Below, piece after piece: positions 41,542-50,317 of a stretch of 59,814 nt of DNA. The translations under genes were made by a program, and so were the position numbers. The stretch spans positions 1 through 59,814 of the forward strand of contig NZ_WEGK01000027.1 of NCBI RefSeq assembly GCF_009604405.1, written 5' to 3'. Numbering within the stretch: position 1 is the stretch's first letter; every line of letters begins with the position of its first letter. The notes beneath the pieces are model-generated. The model made no database searches. It saw nothing but the letters and a program-made list of their open reading frames with translations, and was not told where the DNA came from. The DNA is from Nocardia macrotermitis (GTDB taxonomy: Bacteria; Actinomycetota; Actinomycetes; Mycobacteriales; Mycobacteriaceae).

Positions 41542-42585
41542 TCAGACCTGGTGTGCCGCAAACAGTTCCGCGACCCGCGCGGCGCTCGCACCGGAATCGC
41601 CCGCCGCCAGCGGCCAGCCCCGCGCGCGCAGCAGATACGCCGAAGAGGCCGATTCGGCACTCACACCCAGACCGCCCTGCACGTGCACGGCCATGGTCGC
41701 GGCCTTCGCCGCCTCCTCGGCCATGAAAACGAAGGCGGCACAGGCGAGTCCGTCCTGCACGCCCGGTTCGTTCTCCAGGAACCACGCCGCGCGCCTGGCC
41801 AGATTCCGTCCGCTCTGCACGACGATGGCGATATTGGCGAGTGGATGCGAGATCCCCTGCAACGTCGAGATCGGCACGCCCATGGTGTAGCGGGTCTTGG
41901 CGAATTCGGCTGCGACGGTGAGGGTTTCCTCCACCAAGCCGACGAGCGCGGCGGCCATGAGCACTCGCCACTCGTCCAGAGCGTGTTCGTACTGCGCGAG
42001 CGCCTCGGGACCACTGCCCACCACGGTCCGGCGGGCGGCGGCGGGATCGATCCACGCCATCGGCAGACGCCCGATATTGTCGACTTTCGCAGGGCGAGTG
42101 TCGAATTCGAGCCGAACGATATCCGCGCCGTCACGAACCAGCAGCTGATCGGCGACCGCGCCGGAGGGAATCAACCGCGCCCCGGCGACCGCGTCCAGCC
42201 GCACATCCAGCCCGGCCACCTGCCTGCCCGTGACGAGTTCATCCCCGGACGGCAGCGCACCCAACCGAGCCGAAAGCCTTGTCGCACAGACATGATCGAT
42301 CCACGGCACCGGCGCGATCATCCGCCCGAACTCCTCCGCGACGAGCGCGAGATCCACCAGCGTCGCCCCGTCACCCCCCACGGATTCGGGCAACGCCATC
42401 GTGCTCGCCCCGGTCGCACACAGTTGCTCCCACAGATCCCGGTCGAATCCGGCGTCCTCGGCCCGCCGCACCACATCCAGCGGACTGCGGGTGCGGAAGA
42501 ATTTCGCGTAGACGGCCTGCAATTCGGTCTGATCCTGCGACAGACTGTAATCCTGCCTGCGCAATTCGTAACGGTCCATCGTCAT
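41542..42585 (-). CDS. Acyl-CoA dehydrogenase, subunit 2
   Basis: A 347-residue short acyl-CoA dehydrogenase-like protein (FadE27/29 type). It has AEEFGRMIAPVPWIDH, ALVGLVEETLTVAAEFAKTRYTMGVPIS and LQGISHPLANIAIVVQSGR. The N-terminal half is reduced compared with full-length dehydrogenases, which fits the non-FAD-binding partner of a heteromer. ATG at 42585 overlaps the stop of the upstream hydrolase gene (ATGA), showing translational coupling. Confidence 0.88.
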   Translation of the reverse strand: MTMDRYELRRQDYSLSQDQTELQAVYAKFFRTRSPLDVVRRAEDAGFDRDLWEQLCATGASTMALPESVGGDGATLVDLALVAEEFGRMIAPVPWIDHVCATRLSARLGALPSGDELVTGRQVAGLDVRLDAVAGARLIPSGAVADQLLVRDGADIVRLEFDTRPAKVDNIGRLPMAWIDPAAARRTVVGSGPEALAQYEHALDEWRVLMAAALVGLVEETLTVAAEFAKTRYTMGVPISTLQGISHPLANIAIVVQSGRNLARRAAWFLENEPGVQDGLACAAFVFMAEEAAKAATMAVHVQGGLGVSAESASSAYLLRARGWPLAAGDSGASAARVAELFAAHQV

Positions 42586-43415
42586 GACTCTCTGTTCCGA
42601 TCGGCGAAGAAGAATTCCCGCGCGTTGTGGTGGAGGTAGTTGTCCAGGACGTCGGGCGGCAGATCCAGGGCGAGCGCCTCGGGTATCACCCGGCTCATCC
42701 GCAACACCGGCCAATCCGAGCCGAAGATCACTTTGTGCTTACCCCTGGTCCGCATGAAATGCACCAGACTTTCCGGCAGCCGTTTGGGCGACCACGCCGA
42801 GGTCATCAGCCGGAGGTTGTCGTATTTCATCAGCAGGCGAATCGCGATGTCCCACCACGGATCCGCGCCGTGGATCATGCACAGCCGCAATTCCGGGAAG
42901 CGATAGCAGACGCGATCGAGATAGATCGGATTCTGCACCTCACCGGGTATCGGCGGTCCCGGAATTCCGGTGTTCATGCACAGCGGCAGATCCATTTCCG
43001 CGCATTTGTAGTAGAGCGGATAGTAGGCCGCGTCGGTGGGCGGATACTGCCCGTCGCCCCAGAAGCTCGCTCCCGCAGTGGTATACACCACCGGCAGATC
43101 GCGGACGAGCGTCTCGAGTTCACGCAGCGAAGCGACCGGATGCAGCAGATCGACCCCGTTGATCGCCAGCGAGAACCGATCCGGACGTTTCTCCGCGAAT
43201 GCCAGCGCGGTACTCGACGGTTTCGCCATCGAATACATCAGAATGGCGCGCTCGACCCCCTGCTCGTCCATCTCGTCCAGCAGTTCGGGCAGTTCCACCT
43301 GCGCGTAGAGCGAATCCGGGCCCTTGAAATAGTCGTCTCGGACCTTCAACATCCAGGGCGGTTGTTCCCGCTCCCCGAAATGCACGTTCACCAGGCAATC
43401 GATCACTGTGCGCAT
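42582..43415 (-). CDS. Amidohydrolase-family metal-dependent hydrolase, copy 2
   Basis: A 277-residue, shorter member of the amidohydrolase_2 family. The first metal motif is altered to DCLVNVHFGE (N-x-H instead of D-x-H), LCMIHGADPWWDIA holds a conserved His and KVIFGSDWPVLRMS the late Asp. It is encoded within the operon between the acyl-CoA ligase (0-base gap) and the dehydrogenases (4-base overlap), so it acts on, or proofreads, a CoA intermediate or ring-opened product (inference). Confidence 0.87.
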   Translation of the reverse strand: MRTVIDCLVNVHFGEREQPPWMLKVRDDYFKGPDSLYAQVELPELLDEMDEQGVERAILMYSMAKPSSTALAFAEKRPDRFSLAINGVDLLHPVASLRELETLVRDLPVVYTTAGASFWGDGQYPPTDAAYYPLYYKCAEMDLPLCMNTGIPGPPIPGEVQNPIYLDRVCYRFPELRLCMIHGADPWWDIAIRLLMKYDNLRLMTSAWSPKRLPESLVHFMRTRGKHKVIFGSDWPVLRMSRVIPEALALDLPPDVLDNYLHHNAREFFFADRNRES

Positions 43416-45038
43416 CTACGACCTCTCCTCCGCGACATCGTGCGTCACCTGCCGCACGGCCCAGCGGTAATCGGGTTTGCCATTGCCCAGCCGCCGGATC
43501 TCCGGGACGGGAATGATCGCCTTGGGCACCTTGAATCCGGCCAGCCGCGTCCGGCAGGACTGCCGCAGCACCGCCGCCGTGGGCGGATCCGCCGAATCGG
43601 TACACACCAGCGCGACCACCTCCTGACCCCACACCGGACTCGGCCGGCCGACGACGAGTGCGTCGCTGATCCCCGGATGCGCGCGCAACACCTCCTCGAC
43701 CTCTTCCACGAAAACCTTTTCGCCGCCGGTGTTCACGACCAGCGCGTCACGCCCGAGCAGCCGCAGATTCCCGTCGGCATCGACGGTGGCGCGATCGCCG
43801 GGCACCGCCATCCGCACCCCGTCGATCACCGGGAAGGTGCGTTCGGTGGCCACACGATCGTGCAGATATCCCAGTGGCACCCGACCGGTCCGCGCCGCCC
43901 AGCCGACCTCGGTGTCACCAGGTCGCAAAACGCGGGTCCGGTCGTGCGACAGCACCACCCCGCCGGGCATCGGCGCGAACCCGTCGACCTCCGCACCGCG
44001 GGTGCTGCGCCCGAAACCCATCCCGCCGGTCTCCGACGAGCCGTACCCCTCCACCACGGAGACGTGCGGAATCAACTCCAGCAGCGCGTGCCGGTGCATC
44101 GGGTTGGTCGCCGCGCCCCCGGTGCCGATGGCGAGCAGGGCCGACAGCTCGTAGGGATGTTCGCGCAACGCCCGGACCAGCGGCCCGGCATAGGCATCGC
44201 CGACGATGGTCAGCAGTGCGGCCCGCTCCCGCTCGGCGATCCGCAACGCCAGATGCGGATCGAAGCTGCGCCGGTCGTCGTAGAGGACGATGCTCTGCCC
44301 GGCCAGCAGGCCCGCGAACGCCGTCCAGATCCCGGCCGCGTGCGACAGCGGCGACACCGCGAACCAGACGTGCCCGGTCATGCGCGCCAACTCACCCAGC
44401 GGAGTGGATGATTCGTGATCCGCGCCGTTCATCGAGGAGACGTACACATCACCCTGCCGCCACAGCACGCCCTTGGGACGCCCGGTCGTCCCGCCGGTGC
44501 AGAGCATGACCAGATCGTCCGGCGAGGTCGCGATGAGCGGATCGGGCGCACCTCGAGAGATGGCCTGCTCCAACGTGATCGAGCCCGGAAGCTCCGGAAC
44601 GTCACTGTCGTCCTCGACCGAGATCAGCAGTTCGACCCCCTCCGGCGCGGCCTCGGCAACGATCGGCCCGAAGCTGCGGTGATACACCACCGCACGAGGT
44701 CCGATGTACGCGAGCAGGTCTCGGATCTCCCGCGCGGTGTAGTGCGGATTGACGTTGACCGGCACCGCGCGCGCCTTCAGGCAGCCGATCATCACATCGA
44801 GGTACTGATCGTTGTGCATGAGCAGCGCGACGCGATCCTGGCCGCATTCCCAGCGGGCGAGATCAGCACGCGCGGTATGCGCCCCGAATCCGTTGCCTGC
44901 CAGGAAATTTGCGAACCTGCGCGTGCGCTGTGCGACCTCACCGAAGTTCCGGCGACGGTCGCCGCAGACGGTCATCGTCCGATCCGGCACCGCCGCTGCC
45001 ACCGCGTCGAACACCGCGCCGATACTCCACTCGCTCAC
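43416..45038 (-). CDS. Acyl-CoA synthetase (FadD-like AMP-forming ligase)
   Basis: A 540-residue adenylate-forming enzyme that activates a carboxylic acid to its CoA thioester. The P-loop LCTGGTTGRPKGVL is near residue 175, the A5 motif VEGYGSSETGGMGFG near 320, and the late NTGGEKVFVEEVEEVLRAHPG and catalytic Lys region NGKPDYRW near the end. GTG at 45038 (MSEWSIGAVF) with GGAG upstream. Its stop abuts the start of the next hydrolase gene. It probably belongs to the operon starting at 46374. Confidence 0.92.
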   Translation of the reverse strand: MSEWSIGAVFDAVAAAVPDRTMTVCGDRRRNFGEVAQRTRRFANFLAGNGFGAHTARADLARWECGQDRVALLMHNDQYLDVMIGCLKARAVPVNVNPHYTAREIRDLLAYIGPRAVVYHRSFGPIVAEAAPEGVELLISVEDDSDVPELPGSITLEQAISRGAPDPLIATSPDDLVMLCTGGTTGRPKGVLWRQGDVYVSSMNGADHESSTPLGELARMTGHVWFAVSPLSHAAGIWTAFAGLLAGQSIVLYDDRRSFDPHLALRIAERERAALLTIVGDAYAGPLVRALREHPYELSALLAIGTGGAATNPMHRHALLELIPHVSVVEGYGSSETGGMGFGRSTRGAEVDGFAPMPGGVVLSHDRTRVLRPGDTEVGWAARTGRVPLGYLHDRVATERTFPVIDGVRMAVPGDRATVDADGNLRLLGRDALVVNTGGEKVFVEEVEEVLRAHPGISDALVVGRPSPVWGQEVVALVCTDSADPPTAAVLRQSCRTRLAGFKVPKAIIPVPEIRRLGNGKPDYRWAVRQVTHDVAEERS

Positions 45039-45165
45039 CGGAGATCTCCGATCGTGTGCCGCATCTGCCCGCCGACCGGTCCGATCCCGTTCCCACAGCG
45101 GGCGATTGCGGTGGCCGGACGGTCGTACACCGGACGCTCGTACATCGGTTCCGTACCCGCTCGAA

Positions 45166-46374
45166 CTACCGGGCGGACGCCGTGACCGGCGCACCCAGAT
45201 ATTCGAGTGCGTTGTCGCGCAGGATCTTCCGAACATCGGCCGCGTCGAAACCGGTGAGCTCGTCGGTGAACGCGACCGGCTCCTCGAGCCCCTCACCGTG
45301 CGGCCAATCCGATCCGAACAGGATCCGCTCCACCCCGATCGTCTCGGCCAGCCGCGGCAGATCGTCCTCGTAGTACGGCGCGACCCACACGTGCTCGCGC
45401 AGGGCGTCCACCGGATCGTTCGGGAAGGATTTCGGAGATTGGTTGGCCAGCTTGGTCATTCGCTTGCACAGCCGCCCGACGAAGTCCGATCCGTTCTCGA
45501 TACTGGCCACCCGCAACGCCGGATGCCGGTCGAACACGCCGTGAATGATCAGCGAGGCCATGGTGTCGTGGATGGCGCGATCGTCCACCAGGATCTTGTC
45601 CAGCGCGTCACCCGGACCGCCGAACGGTTCGAAGGTGTCCTTACCGCCCCACATCGCGGCGATCTTCAGATATCCACTGTCCCCCAGGTGAAATGCCACC
45701 GGCACGTTCGCCTCGGCCAGCCGCGCCCACACCGGATCGTGCGCGCGATCACCGAGCGAGCGCGCCCTACCGACCCCGGGCACCGGCGCGGGCCGCACGT
45801 GCACCAGCCGCGCACCCCGCGCCAGCACGAACTCCACCTCCGCGACCGCGGCCTGCGGATCGGACAGCGAAATCATCGGCGCGGCAACGACTCTGCCGTC
45901 CGCGCGGTCGAAGCCCCAGTCCTCGTCGAGCCACAGGTTGAACGCGTGCAGCGAGGCCATCGTCGCCTCGATATCGCCCCGCAGCGCCTCCTCCACACCG
46001 CACCCGAAGGTCGGGAACAGGAAGATCGTCTCGATGCCCTGCTTGTCGACCACCGCGACGCGCGCGTCGCGCTCGCGGTACTCCGGTCGCAGTTCCAGGC
46101 TCTCGACCTTCATCAGCGTCGCCGGATCCACGCCCTCGGGCACCTGACCTCGGAAGATCAGGTCCAGGCAGCCCGGCACGATGATCGGATCGAAGGTCGG
46201 ATTGGGGATGAACCGGTTCACCCGGTCGCCGATGATCGCGGTGTGGTACTTGCCGTCCCGCACGATCTGCACCCCGCGACGGCGGAATTTCCGGTCCAGA
46301 TGCCGGGTGAACGCGTCCAGCGGCTCGTAGTAGTGGTTGTCGACATCGATCGCCTTGTAGTCCAGCGCGGTCAT
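45166..46374 (-). CDS. Amidohydrolase-family metal-dependent hydrolase, copy 3
   Basis: A 402-residue TIM-barrel hydrolase, the best-preserved of the three copies: IDVDNHYYEPLDAF at the N-terminus (metal motif), PVAFHLGDSG near 230 and RILFGSDWPHGEGLEEP near 350 with the catalytic Asp. ATG at 46374 follows GAGAGGA. It is the first gene of a leftward operon that continues through FadD, copy 2, the dehydrogenase pair, EchA and the DUF35-thiolase-like fusion. Site E lies about 97 bases upstream. Confidence 0.9.
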   Translation of the reverse strand: MTALDYKAIDVDNHYYEPLDAFTRHLDRKFRRRGVQIVRDGKYHTAIIGDRVNRFIPNPTFDPIIVPGCLDLIFRGQVPEGVDPATLMKVESLELRPEYRERDARVAVVDKQGIETIFLFPTFGCGVEEALRGDIEATMASLHAFNLWLDEDWGFDRADGRVVAAPMISLSDPQAAVAEVEFVLARGARLVHVRPAPVPGVGRARSLGDRAHDPVWARLAEANVPVAFHLGDSGYLKIAAMWGGKDTFEPFGGPGDALDKILVDDRAIHDTMASLIIHGVFDRHPALRVASIENGSDFVGRLCKRMTKLANQSPKSFPNDPVDALREHVWVAPYYEDDLPRLAETIGVERILFGSDWPHGEGLEEPVAFTDELTGFDAADVRKILRDNALEYLGAPVTASAR

Positions 46375-46470
46375 CACGGTCCTCTCGTTCGTCGAACGGC
46401 CCGGCGCGACAGCTGATCTCGGTGCTCCCAGCGTCGCCGGGCGATCTGCCGCAAGTCGAATAGATATTAC

Positions 46471-46489
46471 TACTGTATACCTTTCAGTA
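46471..46489. promoter_or_regulatory. 19-bp regulon motif, site E (seven-gene operon)
   Basis: TACTGTATACCTTTCAGTA, 97 bases upstream of the first gene of the large leftward operon and inside the gap after the carboxyltransferase gene. It shows the TACTG-N9-CAGTA dyad. Confidence 0.7.
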
Positions 46490-46505
46490 GGGCTGTGTAC
46501 ATCGC

Positions 46506-48083
46506 TCAGGGCACGATGACCGAGCGGGTCACCGGCTCCGCGGCCGCCTGCCGGGCATAGATTCCGCGCTGTAGCGAGATCAGCAGCGCGTTGCGCGTCT
46601 CCGCGGGGCCGATGAGCTCGTCGAACCCCATGTGCTGCGCAGAGTGGTACGACGCCTGCAATTCCATCTCGCGCAGCGCCGCCGCCACATCCTGTTCGGC
46701 ATTCGACGCATTGCTCAGCGCCGCGGCGCTCATCGCACCCATCGTCGCGCCCGGATAGGCGAAGGTGCCGAGCTGATTGTCGAAACTGATCAGCGACATC
46801 ACCATCGAACCGAATCCGTACGCCTTGCGCAGCGTCAGATGCAGTTTGAGCGTCGTGGCCGCCGTCTGCGCCACGAACATCCTTGCCCCACTGCGCAATA
46901 CACCGGCCTGCTCGGACTCGCTGCCCGGCAGCATGCCCGGATTGTCGGCCAGGAACACGATCGGCAGATGGAACGAGTCGGCGACGGTGATGAAGTGCGC
47001 GGCCTTGTCCGCGGCGTCGGCGTCGATCGATCCGGCCAGCACCTGCGGCTGATTGGCCACCACCGCGACCGGATGCCCGCCCAGATGCGCCAGCGCGCAG
47101 ATGATCGCCTCGCCGAAATCGGGCTGCACCTCGAACCAGTCGGCATCGTCGAACACCACGTCCAGCACGGTGCGCATATCGTAGGTGCGGCGATTGTCGC
47201 GGGAGACGATCTCGAGCAGTTCCGGGGTGGCGCGCGGCCCGGTGTCGTCGCCGGGACGCATCGAGGGATAAGACCACGCGCTCGACGGGAAGTAGGACAG
47301 ATAGCGGCGGATCTCGTCGAGTACCGCCTCGTCGGTCTCGGCCAGATTGTGGATCAGCCCGCTGGGCACCGCGACATCCGGGCCACCCAGGTCCTCCTTC
47401 GAAATGTCCTCTCCCGTGGACACTTTCACCACCGGCGGCCCGGCTGTGAAGATCGCGCCGTGTCGGCTCATGATCGCGAAGTCCGAGACCGGGGCGATCA
47501 GCGCACCGTGTCCGGCCGACGCGCCCAGCACCCCGGTCACCATCGGCACCCGGCCCGAGCACCGCGCCTGGGCCAGCAGATCCGTTGGGGTGCGGCCGTA
47601 ATGGTCGCCGGTGGGCCGAAATCCCGCGCCCTCCAACAACATCACCAGCGGTACCCGATTGCGCACCGCGAGTTCGGCCAGCCGGTAGCGCTTCGAATTA
47701 CTGCCCGGCGCAATGGTTCCCGCGAGCGTGGTGAAATCCTCCGCGCCGACCATCACCGGTGCGCCGTCGATGAGCCCTGACCCGGTGACGACCGCGTCGG
47801 CGGCCACCTCACCCCCGACCAGGGTGCCGAACTCCTGGAAGGTCCCCGGATCCAGCAGTCGCTCGATCCGCGCCCGCGCGTCCAGCTTGCCTTTGCCACG
47901 ATGCTTCGCGACCCGCTCGGCCCCACCCATCTCCTGCACGCGCGCCCGGCGGTGATCCAGATCGGTGAGGGTCTCGTCCCATGTCCCGCCACTGTTCATT
48001 GCTGCATTCCGACCTTCCGTCCGCCGCTCGGGCGGTAGTTCGACCACGTGGCTGTTCGCCTGCGCCACATCGGATACCGTCAT
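46506..48083 (-). CDS. Acyl-CoA carboxylase carboxyltransferase (beta) subunit
   Basis: A 525-residue MmdA/AccD-type carboxyltransferase with the two crotonase-like halves: ARARIERLLDPGTFQEFGTLVGG near 65, the N-half motif GASAGHGALIAPVSDFAIMS, and the C-half PIVFLADNPGMLPGSESEQAGVLRSGARM and GSMVMSLISFDNQLGTFAYPGATMGAMSAAAL. It transfers CO2 from biotin to an acyl-CoA; no biotin carboxylase/carrier gene is in the window, so that subunit must come from elsewhere. Start at ATG 48083, 7 bases after the P450 stop; a shorter start at 47999 (MNSGGTWDET) is possible. Confidence 0.88.
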   Translation of the reverse strand: MTVSDVAQANSHVVELPPERRTEGRNAAMNSGGTWDETLTDLDHRRARVQEMGGAERVAKHRGKGKLDARARIERLLDPGTFQEFGTLVGGEVAADAVVTGSGLIDGAPVMVGAEDFTTLAGTIAPGSNSKRYRLAELAVRNRVPLVMLLEGAGFRPTGDHYGRTPTDLLAQARCSGRVPMVTGVLGASAGHGALIAPVSDFAIMSRHGAIFTAGPPVVKVSTGEDISKEDLGGPDVAVPSGLIHNLAETDEAVLDEIRRYLSYFPSSAWSYPSMRPGDDTGPRATPELLEIVSRDNRRTYDMRTVLDVVFDDADWFEVQPDFGEAIICALAHLGGHPVAVVANQPQVLAGSIDADAADKAAHFITVADSFHLPIVFLADNPGMLPGSESEQAGVLRSGARMFVAQTAATTLKLHLTLRKAYGFGSMVMSLISFDNQLGTFAYPGATMGAMSAAALSNASNAEQDVAAALREMELQASYHSAQHMGFDELIGPAETRNALLISLQRGIYARQAAAEPVTRSVIVP

Positions 48084-48090
48084 CGTGAGC

Positions 48091-49326
48091 TCAGATCAGG
48101 GAGTAGCGGATCGGCAGATGTTTGAGCCCGCCCACGAACGTCGTCGCACTCAACCGCGGCTCGCCGTTCAGCTCGATGGACTTCAGTCGCGGCAGCAGTT
48201 CGGCGAGGAATTTGCTGATCTCCATGCGCGCCAACCCCGCGCCGAGACAGAAGTGCACACCGAACCCGAACGCCACATGCTTGTTGGGTTCGCGCTCGAT
48301 GTCGAAACGGAACGGATCGGTGAACGCCTCCTCGTCCCGATTCGCCGAAACATACGACAGCAGTAGCGAATCCCCCGCCGCGATCGGCACCCCACCCAGC
48401 GTGGTGTCCTCGGCAGCGGTGCGCATGAACGCCTTGACCGGGGTGACCCAGCGAATGATCTCCTCGGTGGCCAGCGGGATGAGATCCGGGTCGGCACTGA
48501 GCATTTCGCGCTGTTCGGGATGTTCGATCAGGGCGTGCAGGCCGCCCGCGATACTGCTGCTGGTGGTGTCGTGCCCGGCGGTGGCGATGATCGCGTAGTA
48601 CGACATGGTGTCGATATCGGACAGCGGCTCGCCGTCGATGCGGGCGTTGGCGATGGTGGAACCCAGGTCGCCCGTGGGGGTTTCGCGCCAGGTGGCGGTC
48701 AGGTGCTGGAAGTACCCGAACATGTCCAGCAGCGCATTCATCGTCTCGTCCGAGGACGCACTGCGCCGCAGTTCGTCGTCGTCGTTCCCGACCAGCTCCT
48801 GGGTCAGCTTCAACATCCGCGGGAAGTCGCTCTCCGGCACCCCCAGCAGCGACATGATCACGTACAGCGGGAAATTCACCGCGACCTCGCTGACGAAATC
48901 GCATTCCCCACCGGCCTCGCGCATCCGATCGACGTACTGCTTCGCGAGCTGCTCGATCCGATCACCCATGGCCTTCATGGCTTTCGGGCTGAACCAGTCC
49001 GCGGCGATGGCGCGCACGACCCGGTGCTGCGGATCGTCCATGTGGATCAGCGTGCGGATTCCGGCCGCCGCGCCCATATCGTCCGAGGCGGCGGTCATCA
49101 GCACCGGGCGCGGCCAATTGGTGAACAGCCGGTTGGCGCGCTCGACCGCCAGGATGTCCGCGTGTTTGGTGACGGCCCAGAACGGCCGGTAATCCGGAAC
49201 CTCGACCCGGGCGATCGGAGCCTTCGCCCGCAGCCGCGCCAGCGCGGCGTGCAGTCCCGTCTCGTCGGTGTAGGAGTTCGGATCGGCCAGTACCTTCGCG
49301 GCGTCGTCGATGGTCGGCATGCTCAT
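48091..49326 (-). CDS. Cytochrome P450
   Basis: A 411-residue soluble bacterial P450. I-helix oxygen-binding motif AGHDTTSS near 240, ExxR in the K helix (EEIIRW), and the heme-Cys loop FGFGVHFCLGAGLARME near 350. It resembles actinobacterial CYP families that hydroxylate terpenoid or steroid chains (inference). The first ATG at 49326 gives MSMPTIDDAA and follows AAAGAG. It leads an operon with the carboxyltransferase, controlled by the divergent site F. Ferredoxin and reductase genes are not present. Confidence 0.92.
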   Translation of the reverse strand: MSMPTIDDAAKVLADPNSYTDETGLHAALARLRAKAPIARVEVPDYRPFWAVTKHADILAVERANRLFTNWPRPVLMTAASDDMGAAAGIRTLIHMDDPQHRVVRAIAADWFSPKAMKAMGDRIEQLAKQYVDRMREAGGECDFVSEVAVNFPLYVIMSLLGVPESDFPRMLKLTQELVGNDDDELRRSASSDETMNALLDMFGYFQHLTATWRETPTGDLGSTIANARIDGEPLSDIDTMSYYAIIATAGHDTTSSSIAGGLHALIEHPEQREMLSADPDLIPLATEEIIRWVTPVKAFMRTAAEDTTLGGVPIAAGDSLLLSYVSANRDEEAFTDPFRFDIEREPNKHVAFGFGVHFCLGAGLARMEISKFLAELLPRLKSIELNGEPRLSATTFVGGLKHLPIRYSLI

Positions 49327-49416
49327 GAGCGACTCTTTCGTTACGTGGCACTTCTCGCCCTGCATCGGGCCGCTACGCAGGCGCATCGGTCCGTTGTGGC
49401 GACCACTGTAGTGATT

Positions 49417-49435
49417 TATAGTGACCCTTACTGTC
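49417..49435. promoter_or_regulatory. 19-bp regulon motif, site F (P450 operon / SDR-P450-EchA-TetR operon)
   Basis: TATAGTGACCCTTACTGTC lies between divergent operons, 91 bases from the leftward P450 start and about 34-43 bases from the rightward SDR start. The rightward operon includes the TetR gene, so this copy would give autoregulation. Confidence 0.62.
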
Positions 49436-49468
49436 AAGCATTCTATAACGACCTGACGGGACGGAGCG

Positions 49469-50263
49469 GTGGTATTCATGGGATCCGGACAACGCAGGGT
49501 GGTCGTGGTCGGCGCGGGCTCGGGCATCGGGGCCGCAACCGCCGCACACTTCCATCGCAACGGCGATCACGTGCTGGCAATCGACCTGCGCCCCAACGAC
49601 ACTCCGGCCGCGCAGCACGAATTGTGCGATCTGCGCGACACTTCCGCTATCGCCGCGCTGCTGACGCGGATCGGGCCCGGTTGGGATCTGCTGGCCTATG
49701 TCGCGGGCGTGCCGGGGACCGCGCCGGCGACCGACGTGTTGAAGGTGAACTACCTCGGTATGCGGCTGCTGGCCGAGGGCATGCTGCCGCTGCTGCGCGA
49801 GGGCGGCGCGATCGTCACCGTGGCCTCGGTCGCGGCGCTGGGATGGACCGAGCGCATACCCGCGCTCGCGGGGCTGCTGGACACGACCGATCCCGACGAG
49901 GTCCAGCGGTGGCAGGCGGGCCAGGACCCGGCGTATCCGGTGTACAGCACGTCCAAACAGGCCGCGATCATCTTCGCCAAACGCCTGGCCCCGGCGGCCT
50001 GGCAGAAGTACGGGATCCGGGTGAACACGGTCAGTCCCGGCCCGACCGAGACCCCTATCCTGGCCGATTTCGAGACCTCGATGGGCAAGGACGTCCTGGA
50101 CACGGTGAAGGCGACGGTCGGGCGGCACGCCGCGGTCGAGGACATCGTGCCGGTGATCGACTTCCTCGGTTCGCCGCAAGCCCGGTGGATCAACGGGCAG
50201 GACATCCACGTGGACGGCGGCTTCGTCGCACCGATGCTCGCCGGTCCGCCGATCCAGCTGTAG
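49469..50263 (+). CDS. Short-chain dehydrogenase/reductase
   Basis: A 264-residue SDR. NAD(P) motif VVVGAGSGIGAATAAHF at the start, the second-strand Asp in AIDLRP, and the catalytic Ser/Tyr/Lys set (VASVAAL, YSTSKQAA) with a long insertion between them (ALGWTERIPALAGLLDTTDP). It probably oxidises an alcohol made by one of the P450s. Start uncertain: GTG at 49469, or ATG at 49478 (MGSGQRRVVV) with GGAG 11 bases upstream. First gene of the rightward operon SDR-P450-EchA-TetR. Confidence 0.9.
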   Translation: MVFMGSGQRRVVVVGAGSGIGAATAAHFHRNGDHVLAIDLRPNDTPAAQHELCDLRDTSAIAALLTRIGPGWDLLAYVAGVPGTAPATDVLKVNYLGMRLLAEGMLPLLREGGAIVTVASVAALGWTERIPALAGLLDTTDPDEVQRWQAGQDPAYPVYSTSKQAAIIFAKRLAPAAWQKYGIRVNTVSPGPTETPILADFETSMGKDVLDTVKATVGRHAAVEDIVPVIDFLGSPQARWINGQDIHVDGGFVAPMLAGPPIQL

Positions 50264-50317
50264 TGCGCCGATTCAGTTGTAGCCCAGCAGTATTCATGAC
50301 GAACGTAGAGGTGAGCC

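Noticed and set aside
46375..47562. Upstream extension of the third amidohydrolase into the carboxyltransferase gene region
   Set aside because: The extension is the reverse frame of a clear gene and of the intergenic motif; the family start at MTALDYKAID has its own ribosome binding site.
50268..50295. Eighth copy of the 19-bp motif (around CAGTTGTAGCCCAGCAGTA) before the second P450
   Set aside because: Only the right half matches; the left half fails at the invariant GT positions.
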